Source: Nocardia sp. NRRL S-836 (GTDB taxonomy: Bacteria > Actinomycetota > Actinomycetes > Mycobacteriales > Pseudonocardiaceae). From it: 48,013 nucleotides of DNA. Shown piece by piece: positions 24,235-31,807 of the stretch. The notes beneath the pieces were generated by a model that saw only the letters and a program-made list of their open reading frames with translations, was not told where the DNA came from and searched no databases. Within the stretch, counting starts at the first letter, position 1; the number at the start of each line of letters is the position of its first letter. The stretch lies in assembly GCF_001279525.1 (NCBI RefSeq), contig NZ_LGDY01000131.1:1-48013 (forward strand), read 5' to 3'. Made by a program: the position numbers and the translations under genes.

Positions 24235-25851
24235 GTGTTCGCAAGGCTGGATCCGGCTCGACGCGCGGACTCGCTGGCCGCTTTGGACAGCACCGAGTTC
24301 GACGTGCTGGTCGTGGGTGGTGGCGTGGTCGGAGCGGGTGCCGCGTTGGACGCGGCGTCGAGAGGTCTCTCGGTCGCGCTGGTCGAGGCACACGACTGGG
24401 CGGCGGGCACGTCGAGCCGGTCCAGCAAGCTCGTCCACGGCGGGCTGCGGTACCTGGAGCAGCTGGAGTTCAAGCTGGTCCGCGAAGCTCTGAAGGAACG
24501 CGGGTTGTTGCTGCGCCGGCTCGCCCCGCACCTGGTGCGGCCGGTGCCGTTCCTCTTCCCGCTGGAGAAGCAGTGGGAACGCGCGTACGTCGGCGCGGGC
24601 GTGCTGCTGTACGACTCGATCGGCGGGGCGGGCGCGGTGCCGATGCACCGCCACCTCTCCCGCAAGCGGATGGCCGCCATCGGCCCGTCGTTGAACACCG
24701 ACGCCTTTGCGGGTGCGATCCGGTACTACGACGCGCAGATGGACGACGCACGGCTCGTCACGACGCTGGTGCGCACGGCCGCGCAGCACGGGGCCACCGT
24801 GGTGTCACGGGCTCGGGTGACGTCGTTGTTGCGCACGGACGGCAAGGTGACCGGCGCGTCGGTGCGCGACGAACTGACCGGCGTCACGCACGTCGTGCGG
24901 GCACGGCGGGTGATCAGCGCGACCGGCGTGTGGACCGACTCCGTGAACGCGCTGAGCCCGGGCACCCCGCCGTTCCACGTGCGGATGTCCAAGGGCGTGC
25001 ACGTGCTCGTGCCGCGGGACCGCATCCAGCTCGACGGCGGGCTGATCACGCGGACCGAGAAGAGCGTGCTGTTCGTCATCCCGTGGGGCGCCTACTGGAT
25101 CATCGGCACCACGGACACGCCGTATGACGGCGACCCGGCCGCGGTGACGGCCGAACCGGAGGACGTCTCTTACATCCTCGACCACGTCAACGCCGTGCTG
25201 CGGCACAGTTTGTCCATCGACGACGTGGTCGGCACGTACGCGGGTCTGCGGCCGCTGCTGGACGGCGCGTCCGGCGACACCGCGAAGCTGTCGCGCGAAC
25301 ACGCCGTCGCCCAGCCGGAACCCGGCTTCTTCGTCATCGCGGGCGGCAAGTACACGACCTACCGCGTGATGGCCGCCGACGTCGTCAACGCCGCGGTCGC
25401 CGGTCTCGGCAAGGCCGTCGCGCCCTCGCTGACCGCGCGCCTGCCGTTGTGCGGAGCCGTTGGCTACCAAGAGCTGTGGGCAGACCGGACGCGTGTCGCC
25501 GCCGAGTCCGGCCTGCCCGCGTCCACTGTGGAACGCCTGCTGCGGCGCTACGGCTCCGCGATCTCCGACGTGCTCGCGCTGATCTCACGGGACCCGGCGC
25601 TCGCCGAGGACGTGGCGGGCTACCTGGCCGCCGAGATCGTGTACGCGGTGACGCACGAGGGTGCGCTCGGGCTGGACGACGTGCTTGCCAGGCGGACGCG
25701 AATCGCCATGGAACACCTCGACGGCGGCGCGTCCGTCGTCGACCGGGTGGCGGATCTGGTCGCTGGTCCGCTCGGGTGGACCGGGCCCGAACGTGATGCG
25801 GCCGTGCGCACATATCGGGAGAGTGCAGAGTTGGCGTCCACCCAGCACTAG
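24235..25851 (+). CDS. glpD: Aerobic glycerol-3-phosphate dehydrogenase
   Basis: 538 aa from GTG 24235 with GAGGAG upstream. FAD-dependent oxidation of glycerol 3-phosphate to dihydroxyacetone phosphate, membrane-associated and passing electrons to quinone. Seen: N-terminal dinucleotide-binding motif VVGGGVVGAGAALDAASRG (about residues 24-42), SSRSSKLVHGGLRYLE, the GTTDTPYDGD loop, GLRPLL and FVIAGGKYTTYRVMA, then the C-terminal cap domain. Full length. Completes the glycerol pathway with glpF and glpK. Confidence 0.94.
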   Translation: MFARLDPARRADSLAALDSTEFDVLVVGGGVVGAGAALDAASRGLSVALVEAHDWAAGTSSRSSKLVHGGLRYLEQLEFKLVREALKERGLLLRRLAPHLVRPVPFLFPLEKQWERAYVGAGVLLYDSIGGAGAVPMHRHLSRKRMAAIGPSLNTDAFAGAIRYYDAQMDDARLVTTLVRTAAQHGATVVSRARVTSLLRTDGKVTGASVRDELTGVTHVVRARRVISATGVWTDSVNALSPGTPPFHVRMSKGVHVLVPRDRIQLDGGLITRTEKSVLFVIPWGAYWIIGTTDTPYDGDPAAVTAEPEDVSYILDHVNAVLRHSLSIDDVVGTYAGLRPLLDGASGDTAKLSREHAVAQPEPGFFVIAGGKYTTYRVMAADVVNAAVAGLGKAVAPSLTARLPLCGAVGYQELWADRTRVAAESGLPASTVERLLRRYGSAISDVLALISRDPALAEDVAGYLAAEIVYAVTHEGALGLDDVLARRTRIAMEHLDGGASVVDRVADLVAGPLGWTGPERDAAVRTYRESAELASTQH

Positions 25852-25867
25852 GAGACGTGGCGGTGCG

Positions 25868-26164
25868 ATGGAGAGCACGGAGCTGATCGAGAGGTTGCGC
25901 CGGGAGGGTGGCTTCCGGCTGTTGCCGCTGCTGGGTGGCACCGGGCAGGTGGCGGGAGTGCACCTGACCCGGTTCCTGCCCGGTGGTCACCTCGACGTGA
26001 TCCAGGCCTGGGACGAGCACTGGGCGGTCTACGCCCGGCTGCCCGACGTGCTCGACGCCTCGGCGCCGTTCGCGGTCCCGGTGGGGACCACCGTGCAGAG
26101 CGGGCCGTTCCGGCGGATCGTGGCCCCGCTCCTGCCACTGCAGTCCGGACTGACCGCCCGGTAG
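25868..26164 (+). CDS. Hypothetical protein (98 aa)
   Basis: 98 aa from ATG 25868, 17 bp after glpD on the same strand. Composition is normal, with alternating hydrophobic strands (GFRLLPLLGG, VAGVHLTRFLPGGHLDVIQAWDEHWAVYARL), suggesting a small alpha/beta fold. No family recognised. The neighbouring XRE/DUF397 genes run convergently, and short unknown proteins often accompany such pairs, so it may belong functionally with them rather than with glycerol metabolism. Confidence 0.6.
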   Translation: MESTELIERLRREGGFRLLPLLGGTGQVAGVHLTRFLPGGHLDVIQAWDEHWAVYARLPDVLDASAPFAVPVGTTVQSGPFRRIVAPLLPLQSGLTAR

Positions 26165-26208
26165 GCGGCCCGAGCTGATCGGGCACGCCACCGGGCGGTC
26201 TTCACGGC

Positions 26209-26388
26209 CTACCGGGCGACCCAGCCGACCAGGGCGCGCCAGGCGGGACCGGAGAAGGCGAGAACGTCGCCGCTCGCGTTCTTCGAGTCCCGCACCAGCG
26301 CGTCCCGGGTCAGCGAGACCTCCACGCAGTCACTGTCGACGTCGCTGCTGCTGTAGCTGCTCTTACGCCAGATCCGGTCCTGGGGCAT
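26209..26388 (-). CDS. DUF397 protein
   Basis: 59 aa from ATG 26388. Typical DUF397: W-R-K-SSYS near the N-terminus, then SDCVEVSL, then VRDSKN and FSGPAWRALV. The start overlaps the end of the upstream XRE gene by 26 bp in another frame. DUF397 proteins pair with XRE/DUF5753 regulators throughout filamentous actinomycetes; several pairs influence development and antibiotic production, and an antitoxin-like or partner role is proposed but unproven. Confidence 0.85.
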   Translation of the reverse strand: MPQDRIWRKSSYSSSDVDSDCVEVSLTRDALVRDSKNASGDVLAFSGPAWRALVGWVAR

Positions 26389-27211
26389 GAGGGTCCTCTC
26401 GAAGAGAGCTGATGTACTCAGCCAGCTTGCTCTTCGATTGTTCCTCATCCAAGGCGACGGCATCCAGCCGCTGGAAGGTCTGGCGGGCTCGTGCGACGAC
26501 CTCGGCGCCCTGGGCGAACACCTGGGCCGTGCCGGTCTCGCTGAACACCAGGGGCTCGGCCTTGTCGAACTCGTACAGCGTGCATTTCGCCTGCACGGCG
26601 GCGATGCGGATGTGGGCGGGGATGATGCGGAGAATGTGCGTGTTGAACAACAGGCGGAGGTACTGGTCCTCCATGGCCTGGGCGTCGCCCAGTCGTAGTT
26701 GCAATGCGAGCTCATGGATGTAGAACAAGCATTCTGGCCGGAAAGGGCGCCGTAGGACGGTCTGGCGTTCCATGCGCAGACGGACGCCCGGCTCGATGTC
26801 GGCCAGCGTCACGCCGGCTTCCTGGAAAAGCCGGCGCGCGTAGTTCTCCGTCTGCAGGAGGCCAGGGGGTACGAGGACCTCGAAGCTGGTGATCTTCGTG
26901 GCCATGGACTCGGTCATGATGAGGGTGCGGAGGTTGCTGGGGCCCTGGGCGAAGTAGAGGTCGAAGGCGTTGGCGTAGCGGCGGCGGAAGGTGTCGATGT
27001 AGTCGATGCCCTGGCCACAGGCGGTCATGAACTGGACGAGGTCGACCTCGCTCGCCCGCGCCTTGCCGTTCTCGACGTTGGAGACCTTGCTCGGATCCCA
27101 CCCGAGCTGCGTGGCCAGGCCCCTTCCCGTCATGTTCGTGTACTTTTCCCGGAGCCTGCGCAGCTCGTCGCCGAGGTCCCTGCTGTAGGCAGTAGAGGTG
27201 ATCGCGGTCAT
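26363..27211 (-). CDS. XRE-family HTH regulator with DUF5753 domain
   Basis: 282 aa from ATG 27211. HTH at about residues 12-65 (ELRRLREKYTNMTGRGLATQLGWDPSKVSNVENGKARASEVDL), then the DUF5753 region from about residue 90 (EVLVPPGLLQTENYARRLF, RMERQTVLRRP, LRIIPAHIR). Partner of the overlapping DUF397 gene. The upstream promoter places transcription initiation at or next to the ATG, so it is likely leaderless. Local GC content is lower than in flanking genes. Confidence 0.9.
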   Translation of the reverse strand: MTAITSTAYSRDLGDELRRLREKYTNMTGRGLATQLGWDPSKVSNVENGKARASEVDLVQFMTACGQGIDYIDTFRRRYANAFDLYFAQGPSNLRTLIMTESMATKITSFEVLVPPGLLQTENYARRLFQEAGVTLADIEPGVRLRMERQTVLRRPFRPECLFYIHELALQLRLGDAQAMEDQYLRLLFNTHILRIIPAHIRIAAVQAKCTLYEFDKAEPLVFSETGTAQVFAQGAEVVARARQTFQRLDAVALDEEQSKSKLAEYISSLREDPHAPGPDLA

Positions 27212-27214
27212 GCC

Positions 27215-27243
27215 AAATACGCTATGGCTTGTTTTTCGTTCAA
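27215..27243 (-). promoter_or_regulatory. Promoter of the XRE-DUF397 pair
   Basis: On the minus strand, TTGAAC (27238-27243) and GTATTT (27215-27220) are separated by exactly 17 bp, with the -10 ending 3 nt before the ATG. This predicts a leaderless mRNA. Confidence 0.55.
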
Positions 27244-27274
27244 GTAATAGCCACATTCGGGTGAAAGTTCTGGG

Positions 27275-28468
27275 CTAGCGGTTGAGCCATGCTTTCGCCG
27301 CGACCACTAGTGCGTCAACACCAGTTTTTACCGTGGGTTGTATATCAGGTGCAAATGCTGGGGAGTGGTTCATAGGCAGAGGGTCGGGCGTGCGCGCGTT
27401 GAAGTTGATCCCGCCGAAGAACCAGAAGACCGTCGGGGCACCGGCGGCCGTGCCGAACGCGCCGACGTCCTCGCTGGCGTTGACCACCGCGCCGGGGATC
27501 AGCCGGTCGCTGCCGAAGTGCTCGGTGAACGCGGCCACGGTCCGCGCGGTCGCCTCCGGGTCCGACACGAGCCGCGGCATGGCGTCACGCCACTCGAACT
27601 CCGGCTCGCGCGGAGCCCCGGAGGCGGCGGCTTCGGCGCGCACGATCCGTTCGACGGCGGCGCGGATGACGCCGGTGGTGTGGTCGTCGAACGTCCGGAT
27701 GTCGACGCCGAGCTCGGCGGTGTCCGGGATGACGTTCTCCTTGGTGCCGGCGTGCAGCCGTCCGACCGTGACCACCGCACGTTCGCTGGGCGCCACCTCG
27801 CGCGAGACGATGCCTTGCAACCGCACGACGACATGCGCGGCCATCAGCACCGGATCGACAGCGCTCTCCGGCGACGACCCGTGCCCGCCGCGCCCGTGCA
27901 GCGTGATGTCCACCGAGTCGCTGGCCGCCATCAACGGCCCGCTGCCGTGCGCGATCATCCCGGCGGGCAGCGGCCCGACGTGCTGGGCGAGCACGACGTC
28001 GGGCTTGCCGAACCGCTCGAACAGGCCGTCGTCGACCATGTTCCGGGCACCGCAGCCGAGCTCCTCGGCGGGCTGGCCGACGACGAGCAGCGTGCCGGAC
28101 CACTGCTCCCGCGTCGCGGCGAGCTCCTCGGCCGCACCGACCAGGCACGTGACGTGCATGTCGTGGCCACACGCGTGCGCCACGGGCTGCTCGTCCCCGT
28201 TGGCGTCCACCGCGCGCGCCGTGCTGGCATAGGGCAGACCGGTCTCTTCACGCACCGGCAACGCGTCCATGTCGGCCCTGAGCAGCACCGTGGGGCCCTC
28301 GCCGTTGCGCAGCACGCCGACCACACCGGTGCCGCCGACCCCGGTCGTGACGTCGTAGCCCAGCGATCGCAGGGCGTCGGCGAGGACTCCGGCGGTGCGG
28401 AACTCCTGCAACGACAGCTCGGGGTGCTCGTGCAGGTCGCGGTAGAGCGCGCTCAGGTCGATGCTCAC
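27275..28468 (-). CDS. M20 family metal-dependent amidohydrolase
   Basis: 397 aa from GTG 28468. Amidohydrolase of the IAA-amino-acid/hippurate hydrolase type (M20D), cytosolic: LRADMDALPVREETGLPY, the metal site HACGHDMH, QPAEE, then the dimerisation domain (GRGGHGSSPESAVDPVLMAA) and the C-terminal VNASEDVGAF and MNHSPAF segments carrying further metal ligands. Removes N-acyl groups from amino acids or similar; substrate not determinable. It starts 9 bp after the SsgA-like gene, so the two are probably co-transcribed. Confidence 0.9.
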   Translation of the reverse strand: MSIDLSALYRDLHEHPELSLQEFRTAGVLADALRSLGYDVTTGVGGTGVVGVLRNGEGPTVLLRADMDALPVREETGLPYASTARAVDANGDEQPVAHACGHDMHVTCLVGAAEELAATREQWSGTLLVVGQPAEELGCGARNMVDDGLFERFGKPDVVLAQHVGPLPAGMIAHGSGPLMAASDSVDITLHGRGGHGSSPESAVDPVLMAAHVVVRLQGIVSREVAPSERAVVTVGRLHAGTKENVIPDTAELGVDIRTFDDHTTGVIRAAVERIVRAEAAASGAPREPEFEWRDAMPRLVSDPEATARTVAAFTEHFGSDRLIPGAVVNASEDVGAFGTAAGAPTVFWFFGGINFNARTPDPLPMNHSPAFAPDIQPTVKTGVDALVVAAKAWLNR

Positions 28469-28477
28469 CCGGCAGTT

Positions 28478-28879
28478 CTAGCCGAGGAGCTTGCGCAGTT
28501 CGACGTCGAAGTCGAAGTGGTCGGTCTCCTGACCGGGCGCGACGACGTCGTAGGTGGAGTTCAGGAACTGCTGCAGCTCGGACGACCGCACGTGGAACAC
28601 GGCGTGTGACACGTCGGACTGCAGCTCGAGCACCGCGGTCGTCGAGTTGTGCGGCCGCAGCTTCACGTCACCGGCGCCGGCCGTGGTGATGAGGCCGTCG
28701 GCGAGCAGATCGCGGCTCACGAGCCACACCGTCTCCTGGCGTCCCATGCGGAACGTCATCGTCACCGCGTGCGGGTCGTCGGCGCGGTAGCCGAGCTCGA
28801 CGTCGACGGGCATGGGGCGCCCCGACGGCGCGATGAAGGCGAAGACCGACTCGGCACCCACACTTGTCACGTTCTTCAT
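28478..28879 (-). CDS. SsgA/SsgB-family sporulation and cell-division regulator
   Basis: 133 aa from ATG 28879 (AAGGGGG upstream); a further-upstream ATG would add 13 unlikely residues. SsgA-like proteins occur only in morphologically complex actinomycetes and control septum placement, SsgB by recruiting FtsZ. Matching features are the beta-rich core with PVDVELGYRADDPHAVTMTF, W-L-V-SRDLLADGL, GDVKLRP and FHVRSSELQQFLNSTYDVV. Which Ssg subgroup it belongs to cannot be settled by eye. It supports a sporulating, filamentous host. Confidence 0.87.
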   Translation of the reverse strand: MKNVTSVGAESVFAFIAPSGRPMPVDVELGYRADDPHAVTMTFRMGRQETVWLVSRDLLADGLITTAGAGDVKLRPHNSTTAVLELQSDVSHAVFHVRSSELQQFLNSTYDVVAPGQETDHFDFDVELRKLLG

Positions 28880-28907
28880 GCCCCCTTGGACGTCCGGCAA
28901 CCTCCGT

Positions 28908-28956
28908 GGATGCCTCAATCAGGAAAATTGATCGTTTCTTGATTTTCAAGGCATCC
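28908..28956 (-). terminator. Large AT-rich interrupted hairpin between pirin and ssg genes
   Basis: GGATGCCT (28908-28915) is exactly complementary to AGGCATCC at the other end (28949-28956), and inside it AATCAGGAAA pairs with TTTCTTGATT with one mismatch. It lies 22 nt past the pirin stop and just before the SsgA-like start, so it could terminate the pirin transcript or serve as an operator for ssg. Confidence 0.5.
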
Positions 28957-28977
28957 GAATATGACGTTTGACATTGG

Positions 28978-29919
28978 TTACGCGGGGTTGCCGCGCGGGC
29001 GCAGACGGCCACCGGGCAGCGGCGGAGCGGGCAACCGCTCGCCGGCATAACCCTCCACACGGCCGAACCTCTCGGTCCCGGCCTGCCATTCGTCGCGATA
29101 GGCGGCGATCTCGTCGTGGGTGCGGCCGACGAAGTTCCACCACATGACGATCTCTTCACCGAATGGCGTCCCGCCGAGCAGAACGATCCGCGCGCCCACT
29201 GCCGAGGAGAGGGTCAGGGTGCTCCGACCAGTGCCGATGTACCCCAGCTGACCCGCGGTGAGGGCGGTGTCCCCGATCTTGACGTCGCCGGTGTCGAGCA
29301 GGACGCCGTGCTCGAACCCCGCGTCGACGTCGAAGGTGATCTCCGAGTCCGGTTCGAGAATGATCTCGGCGCCGAGCAACGGCGTGTGCGTGCTCACCGG
29401 TGACGTCGAACCGGCCAGTTCCCCGAGGAAGACCTTGACGGTCGCGTTGCCCATTCGTACAGGCAGCGGGGAATGGTGTTGGAAATCACGCGGTGCGTCT
29501 CGACTGGTTTCGGGCAGTGCGAGCCACAACTGGACGCCGTGCAGCACCGTGGACGCCGGAGTGGACACCTCGGAATGACAGATGCCGCGGCCGCCGGTCA
29601 TCAGGTTGAGCTCGCCGGGACGCACGTAGGCGTGGACGCCGTGGCTGTCGCGGTGCTCGATCTCGCCGGTGAACAGCCAGCTGACCGTTTGCAGCCCGGT
29701 GTGTGGGTGCGGCGCCACGTCCATCTTGTGGTTGTCCGGGCCGTAGTGGTCGCAGAAGCACCACGCGCCGATGAACGACCGCTGCTTCTGCGGCAACGTG
29801 CGCCGCACCGACATCGCCCGCGGCCCGCCCAGCGGCACGTCGCGCGGCTGCAGTACCTCGACCCCGCCGGGCGTGGAGGTGCACGTCACTTCTGCCGGTT
29901 CGGCCTCGACATTGCTCAC
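28978..29919 (-). CDS. Pirin family protein
   Basis: 313 aa from GTG 29919. Bicupin of the pirin family: N-terminal cupin with the metal site PHPHTGLQTVSWLF...HRDSHG (His pairs and Glu/His ligands), RPGELNLMTGGRGICHSE, and a C-terminal cupin with GEEIVMWWNFVGRT. Some pirins are quercetinases, others act as redox-sensing regulators; role here unknown. A TACGAT -10 sits 7 nt before the GTG with no Shine-Dalgarno sequence, so it is likely leaderless. Divergent from the zapE-like gene with a 15-bp gap. Confidence 0.9.
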   Translation of the reverse strand: MSNVEAEPAEVTCTSTPGGVEVLQPRDVPLGGPRAMSVRRTLPQKQRSFIGAWCFCDHYGPDNHKMDVAPHPHTGLQTVSWLFTGEIEHRDSHGVHAYVRPGELNLMTGGRGICHSEVSTPASTVLHGVQLWLALPETSRDAPRDFQHHSPLPVRMGNATVKVFLGELAGSTSPVSTHTPLLGAEIILEPDSEITFDVDAGFEHGVLLDTGDVKIGDTALTAGQLGYIGTGRSTLTLSSAVGARIVLLGGTPFGEEIVMWWNFVGRTHDEIAAYRDEWQAGTERFGRVEGYAGERLPAPPLPGGRLRPRGNPA

Positions 29920-29926
29920 GGGTGCG

Positions 29927-29932
29927 ATCGTA
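29927..29932 (-). promoter_or_regulatory. -10 element of the pirin gene (leaderless)
   Basis: Minus-strand TACGAT ends 7 nt before the GTG start, placing initiation at the start codon. No clear -35 was found. Confidence 0.45.
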
Positions 29933-29934
29933 GG

Positions 29935-30906
29935 GTGGCGCCGGGGGTGGCGGTGGATCTTCGGGAACGGCTGCTCGCGCACGTCGCGGCCAGCGGGTAC
30001 GAGCTGGACGCCGGCCAGGTCCGGGTGATCGGCGAGCTCGCCGGGCTGGGGGAGCGGCGCCGGGGCGTGTACCTGCACGGGCCGGTCGGGCGGGGCAAGA
30101 GCTTCCTCGCCGACGCGTTCTTCGACGTGCTGCCCGTGCGACGCAAACGGCGCGTGCACTTCCACGCGTTCTTCCACGAGCTGCACACACGGATCTCGTC
30201 ACGGCTGCACGAACGCGGTGCGGTGGCGAAGGCGCTCAAGGAGCTGGTCGGGCGTTGTGACGTGCTGGCGTTCGACGAGCTCCACCTGCACGATGTCGGC
30301 GACGCCATGCTGATGACCCGGCTGCTGGAGGAGCTGAGGGCCCGCCGCGTGATGGTCATCGCCACGTCCAACTACCCGCCGCACGGGCTGCTGCCCAACC
30401 CGCTCTACCACGACCTCTTCCTGCCGGGGATCGCGCTCGTCGAGGAGCTGATGGACGCCGTCGCCCTCGACGGCGAGGTCGACTACCGGCACCTGCACGG
30501 GCGCCCGCGCTCGCGGTTCGAGACCGGGACGATCACGACGTCGGCGGACGTGCCGGGGCCGCCGGTGGTGCTGGAGGTCAACGGCCGGGCCGTCACGGCG
30601 CTCGGGGTGGCCGGGCGGCGGATCTGGTTCGACTTCGGCGACCTGTGCGAGAAGCCGACCTCCACCGCGGACCACCTGGCGCTCGCCGACCGGTACGACG
30701 AGTGGACGGTCGTGGACGTGCCGCGCCTGGAGACCCGCGACCGCGAGGCGCAGCAACGGTTCGCGAACGTCGTGGACGTCCTCGTCGACCGCGACGCCCG
30801 CCTGACCCTGGTGAGCGAGCACCCGCTGGCCGAGATCGTCGGCGGACAGGCGCTCGACCTCGCCCGCACCGCGAGCCGGCTGGAGCTGATCAACTCCATC
30901 GGGTGA
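29935..30906 (+). CDS. zapE: ZapE/AFG1-family ATPase
   Basis: 323 aa. GTG 29935 is the first start after the divergent pirin promoter; GTG 29947 and 29953 are in frame and equally possible. AAA-type ATPase with Walker A GPVGRGKS near residue 40, RKRRVHFHAFFHELH, Walker B VLAFDELHL, sensor region VIATSNYPP, and the C-terminal FDFGDLCEKPTSTADHLALADRY block diagnostic of ZapE/AFG1. In E. coli ZapE acts at the division ring; the SsgA-like gene nearby fits a cell-division neighbourhood, but that link is inference. Confidence 0.9.
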   Translation: MAPGVAVDLRERLLAHVAASGYELDAGQVRVIGELAGLGERRRGVYLHGPVGRGKSFLADAFFDVLPVRRKRRVHFHAFFHELHTRISSRLHERGAVAKALKELVGRCDVLAFDELHLHDVGDAMLMTRLLEELRARRVMVIATSNYPPHGLLPNPLYHDLFLPGIALVEELMDAVALDGEVDYRHLHGRPRSRFETGTITTSADVPGPPVVLEVNGRAVTALGVAGRRIWFDFGDLCEKPTSTADHLALADRYDEWTVVDVPRLETRDREAQQRFANVVDVLVDRDARLTLVSEHPLAEIVGGQALDLARTASRLELINSIG

Positions 30907-30966
30907 ACAGTTGGGCCGCCTCCACCGCCGATAGCTTCGGAAAACCCCTGTGCGCTAGGAGCTGTG

Positions 30967-31746
30967 GTGAAGATGGTGCGCGCCCGCGTCGGCTCGCTCG
31001 TGGAGAGCAACCGGTTCCAGCTGTTCATCGTCGGCGTGATCGTGGTCAACGCGCTCACGCTCGGCGCGGAGACGACAACGGTCCTGCACGCGAACTTCGG
31101 TCCGCTGCTGACGTTCATCGACCACCTGGCACTGGCGATCTTCACGGTCGAGCTGGCCGCGCGGCTGTACGCGTTCGGCTGGCGGTTCTTCCGCGACCCG
31201 TGGAACGTCTTCGACTTCGTGATCGTGGCGATCTCGCTGATCCCGACGGCCGGTCCGTTGTCGGTCTTGCGCGCGTTGCGGATCCTGCGCGCGTTGCGGC
31301 TCGTCGCGATGGTGCCGAGCATGCGCCGGGTCGTCACGGCGCTGGTGCGGTCGATCCCCGGCCTGGTGTCGTTGTCGGGCCTGCTGGTGCTGCTCGTCTA
31401 CGTGGGCGGCGTGATCGCGAGCAACCTGTTCGGCGACACCGGCGACCCCCGGTTCTCCGGGCTGGGGCCGACGTTGCTGACGCTGTTCCAGATCACCACC
31501 GGCGACGGCTGGTCGGACGTGATGCGCGACCTGATGGTGCAGAAGCCGTTCGCCTGGGTGTTCTTCCTGATCTACCTGCTGGTGGGGACGTTCACGATGC
31601 TGAACCTGTTCATCGCGGTCGTGTGCAGCGCGATGCAGGAGGAGGTCGCGCTGCCCGCGCCCCGGACCGGTGCGCACGACGACCTGGTGCTGCAGGAGGT
31701 CAGGGCGCTGCGGGAGGAGGTGCGCGCGCTCAGGGCCACCGTGTGA
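30967..31746 (+). CDS. Single-domain voltage-gated cation channel with Ca2+-type filter
   Basis: 259 aa from GTG 30967 (AGGAG 5 nt upstream); GTG 30964 and ATG 30973 are alternatives. Six-helix voltage-gated channel of the NaChBac/NavAb class, acting as a tetramer. Helices S1-S3 span about residues 15-90. S4 carries four arginines at every third position (102, 105, 108, 111). The pore loop FQITTGDGWSDV follows, then S6 ending MLNLFIAVVCSAMQEEV and a short C-terminal coiled coil (LQEVRALREEVRALRATV). The filter at residues 178-184 is TGDGWSD rather than TLESWSM/TLESWAS; acidic residues at positions 3 and 7 and Gly at position 4 resemble Ca2+-selective prokaryotic channels. Monocistronic, ending in a shared terminator. 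Confidence 0.88.
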   Translation: MKMVRARVGSLVESNRFQLFIVGVIVVNALTLGAETTTVLHANFGPLLTFIDHLALAIFTVELAARLYAFGWRFFRDPWNVFDFVIVAISLIPTAGPLSVLRALRILRALRLVAMVPSMRRVVTALVRSIPGLVSLSGLLVLLVYVGGVIASNLFGDTGDPRFSGLGPTLLTLFQITTGDGWSDVMRDLMVQKPFAWVFFLIYLLVGTFTMLNLFIAVVCSAMQEEVALPAPRTGAHDDLVLQEVRALREEVRALRATV

Positions 31747-31752
31747 GAAAGC

Positions 31753-31797
31753 AGGTGGTCCGACCGGAGACGCCGCCGTACACCGATCGGACCACCT
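31753..31797. terminator. Bidirectional terminator between convergent genes
   Basis: AGGTGGTCCGACCGG (31753-31767) pairs with 31783-31797 with one mismatch, a 15-bp stem with a 15-nt loop. It lies 6 nt after the channel stop and 11 nt after the stop of the convergent beta-helix gene. Confidence 0.8.
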
Positions 31798-31807
31798 CAA
31801 CCCCGGA

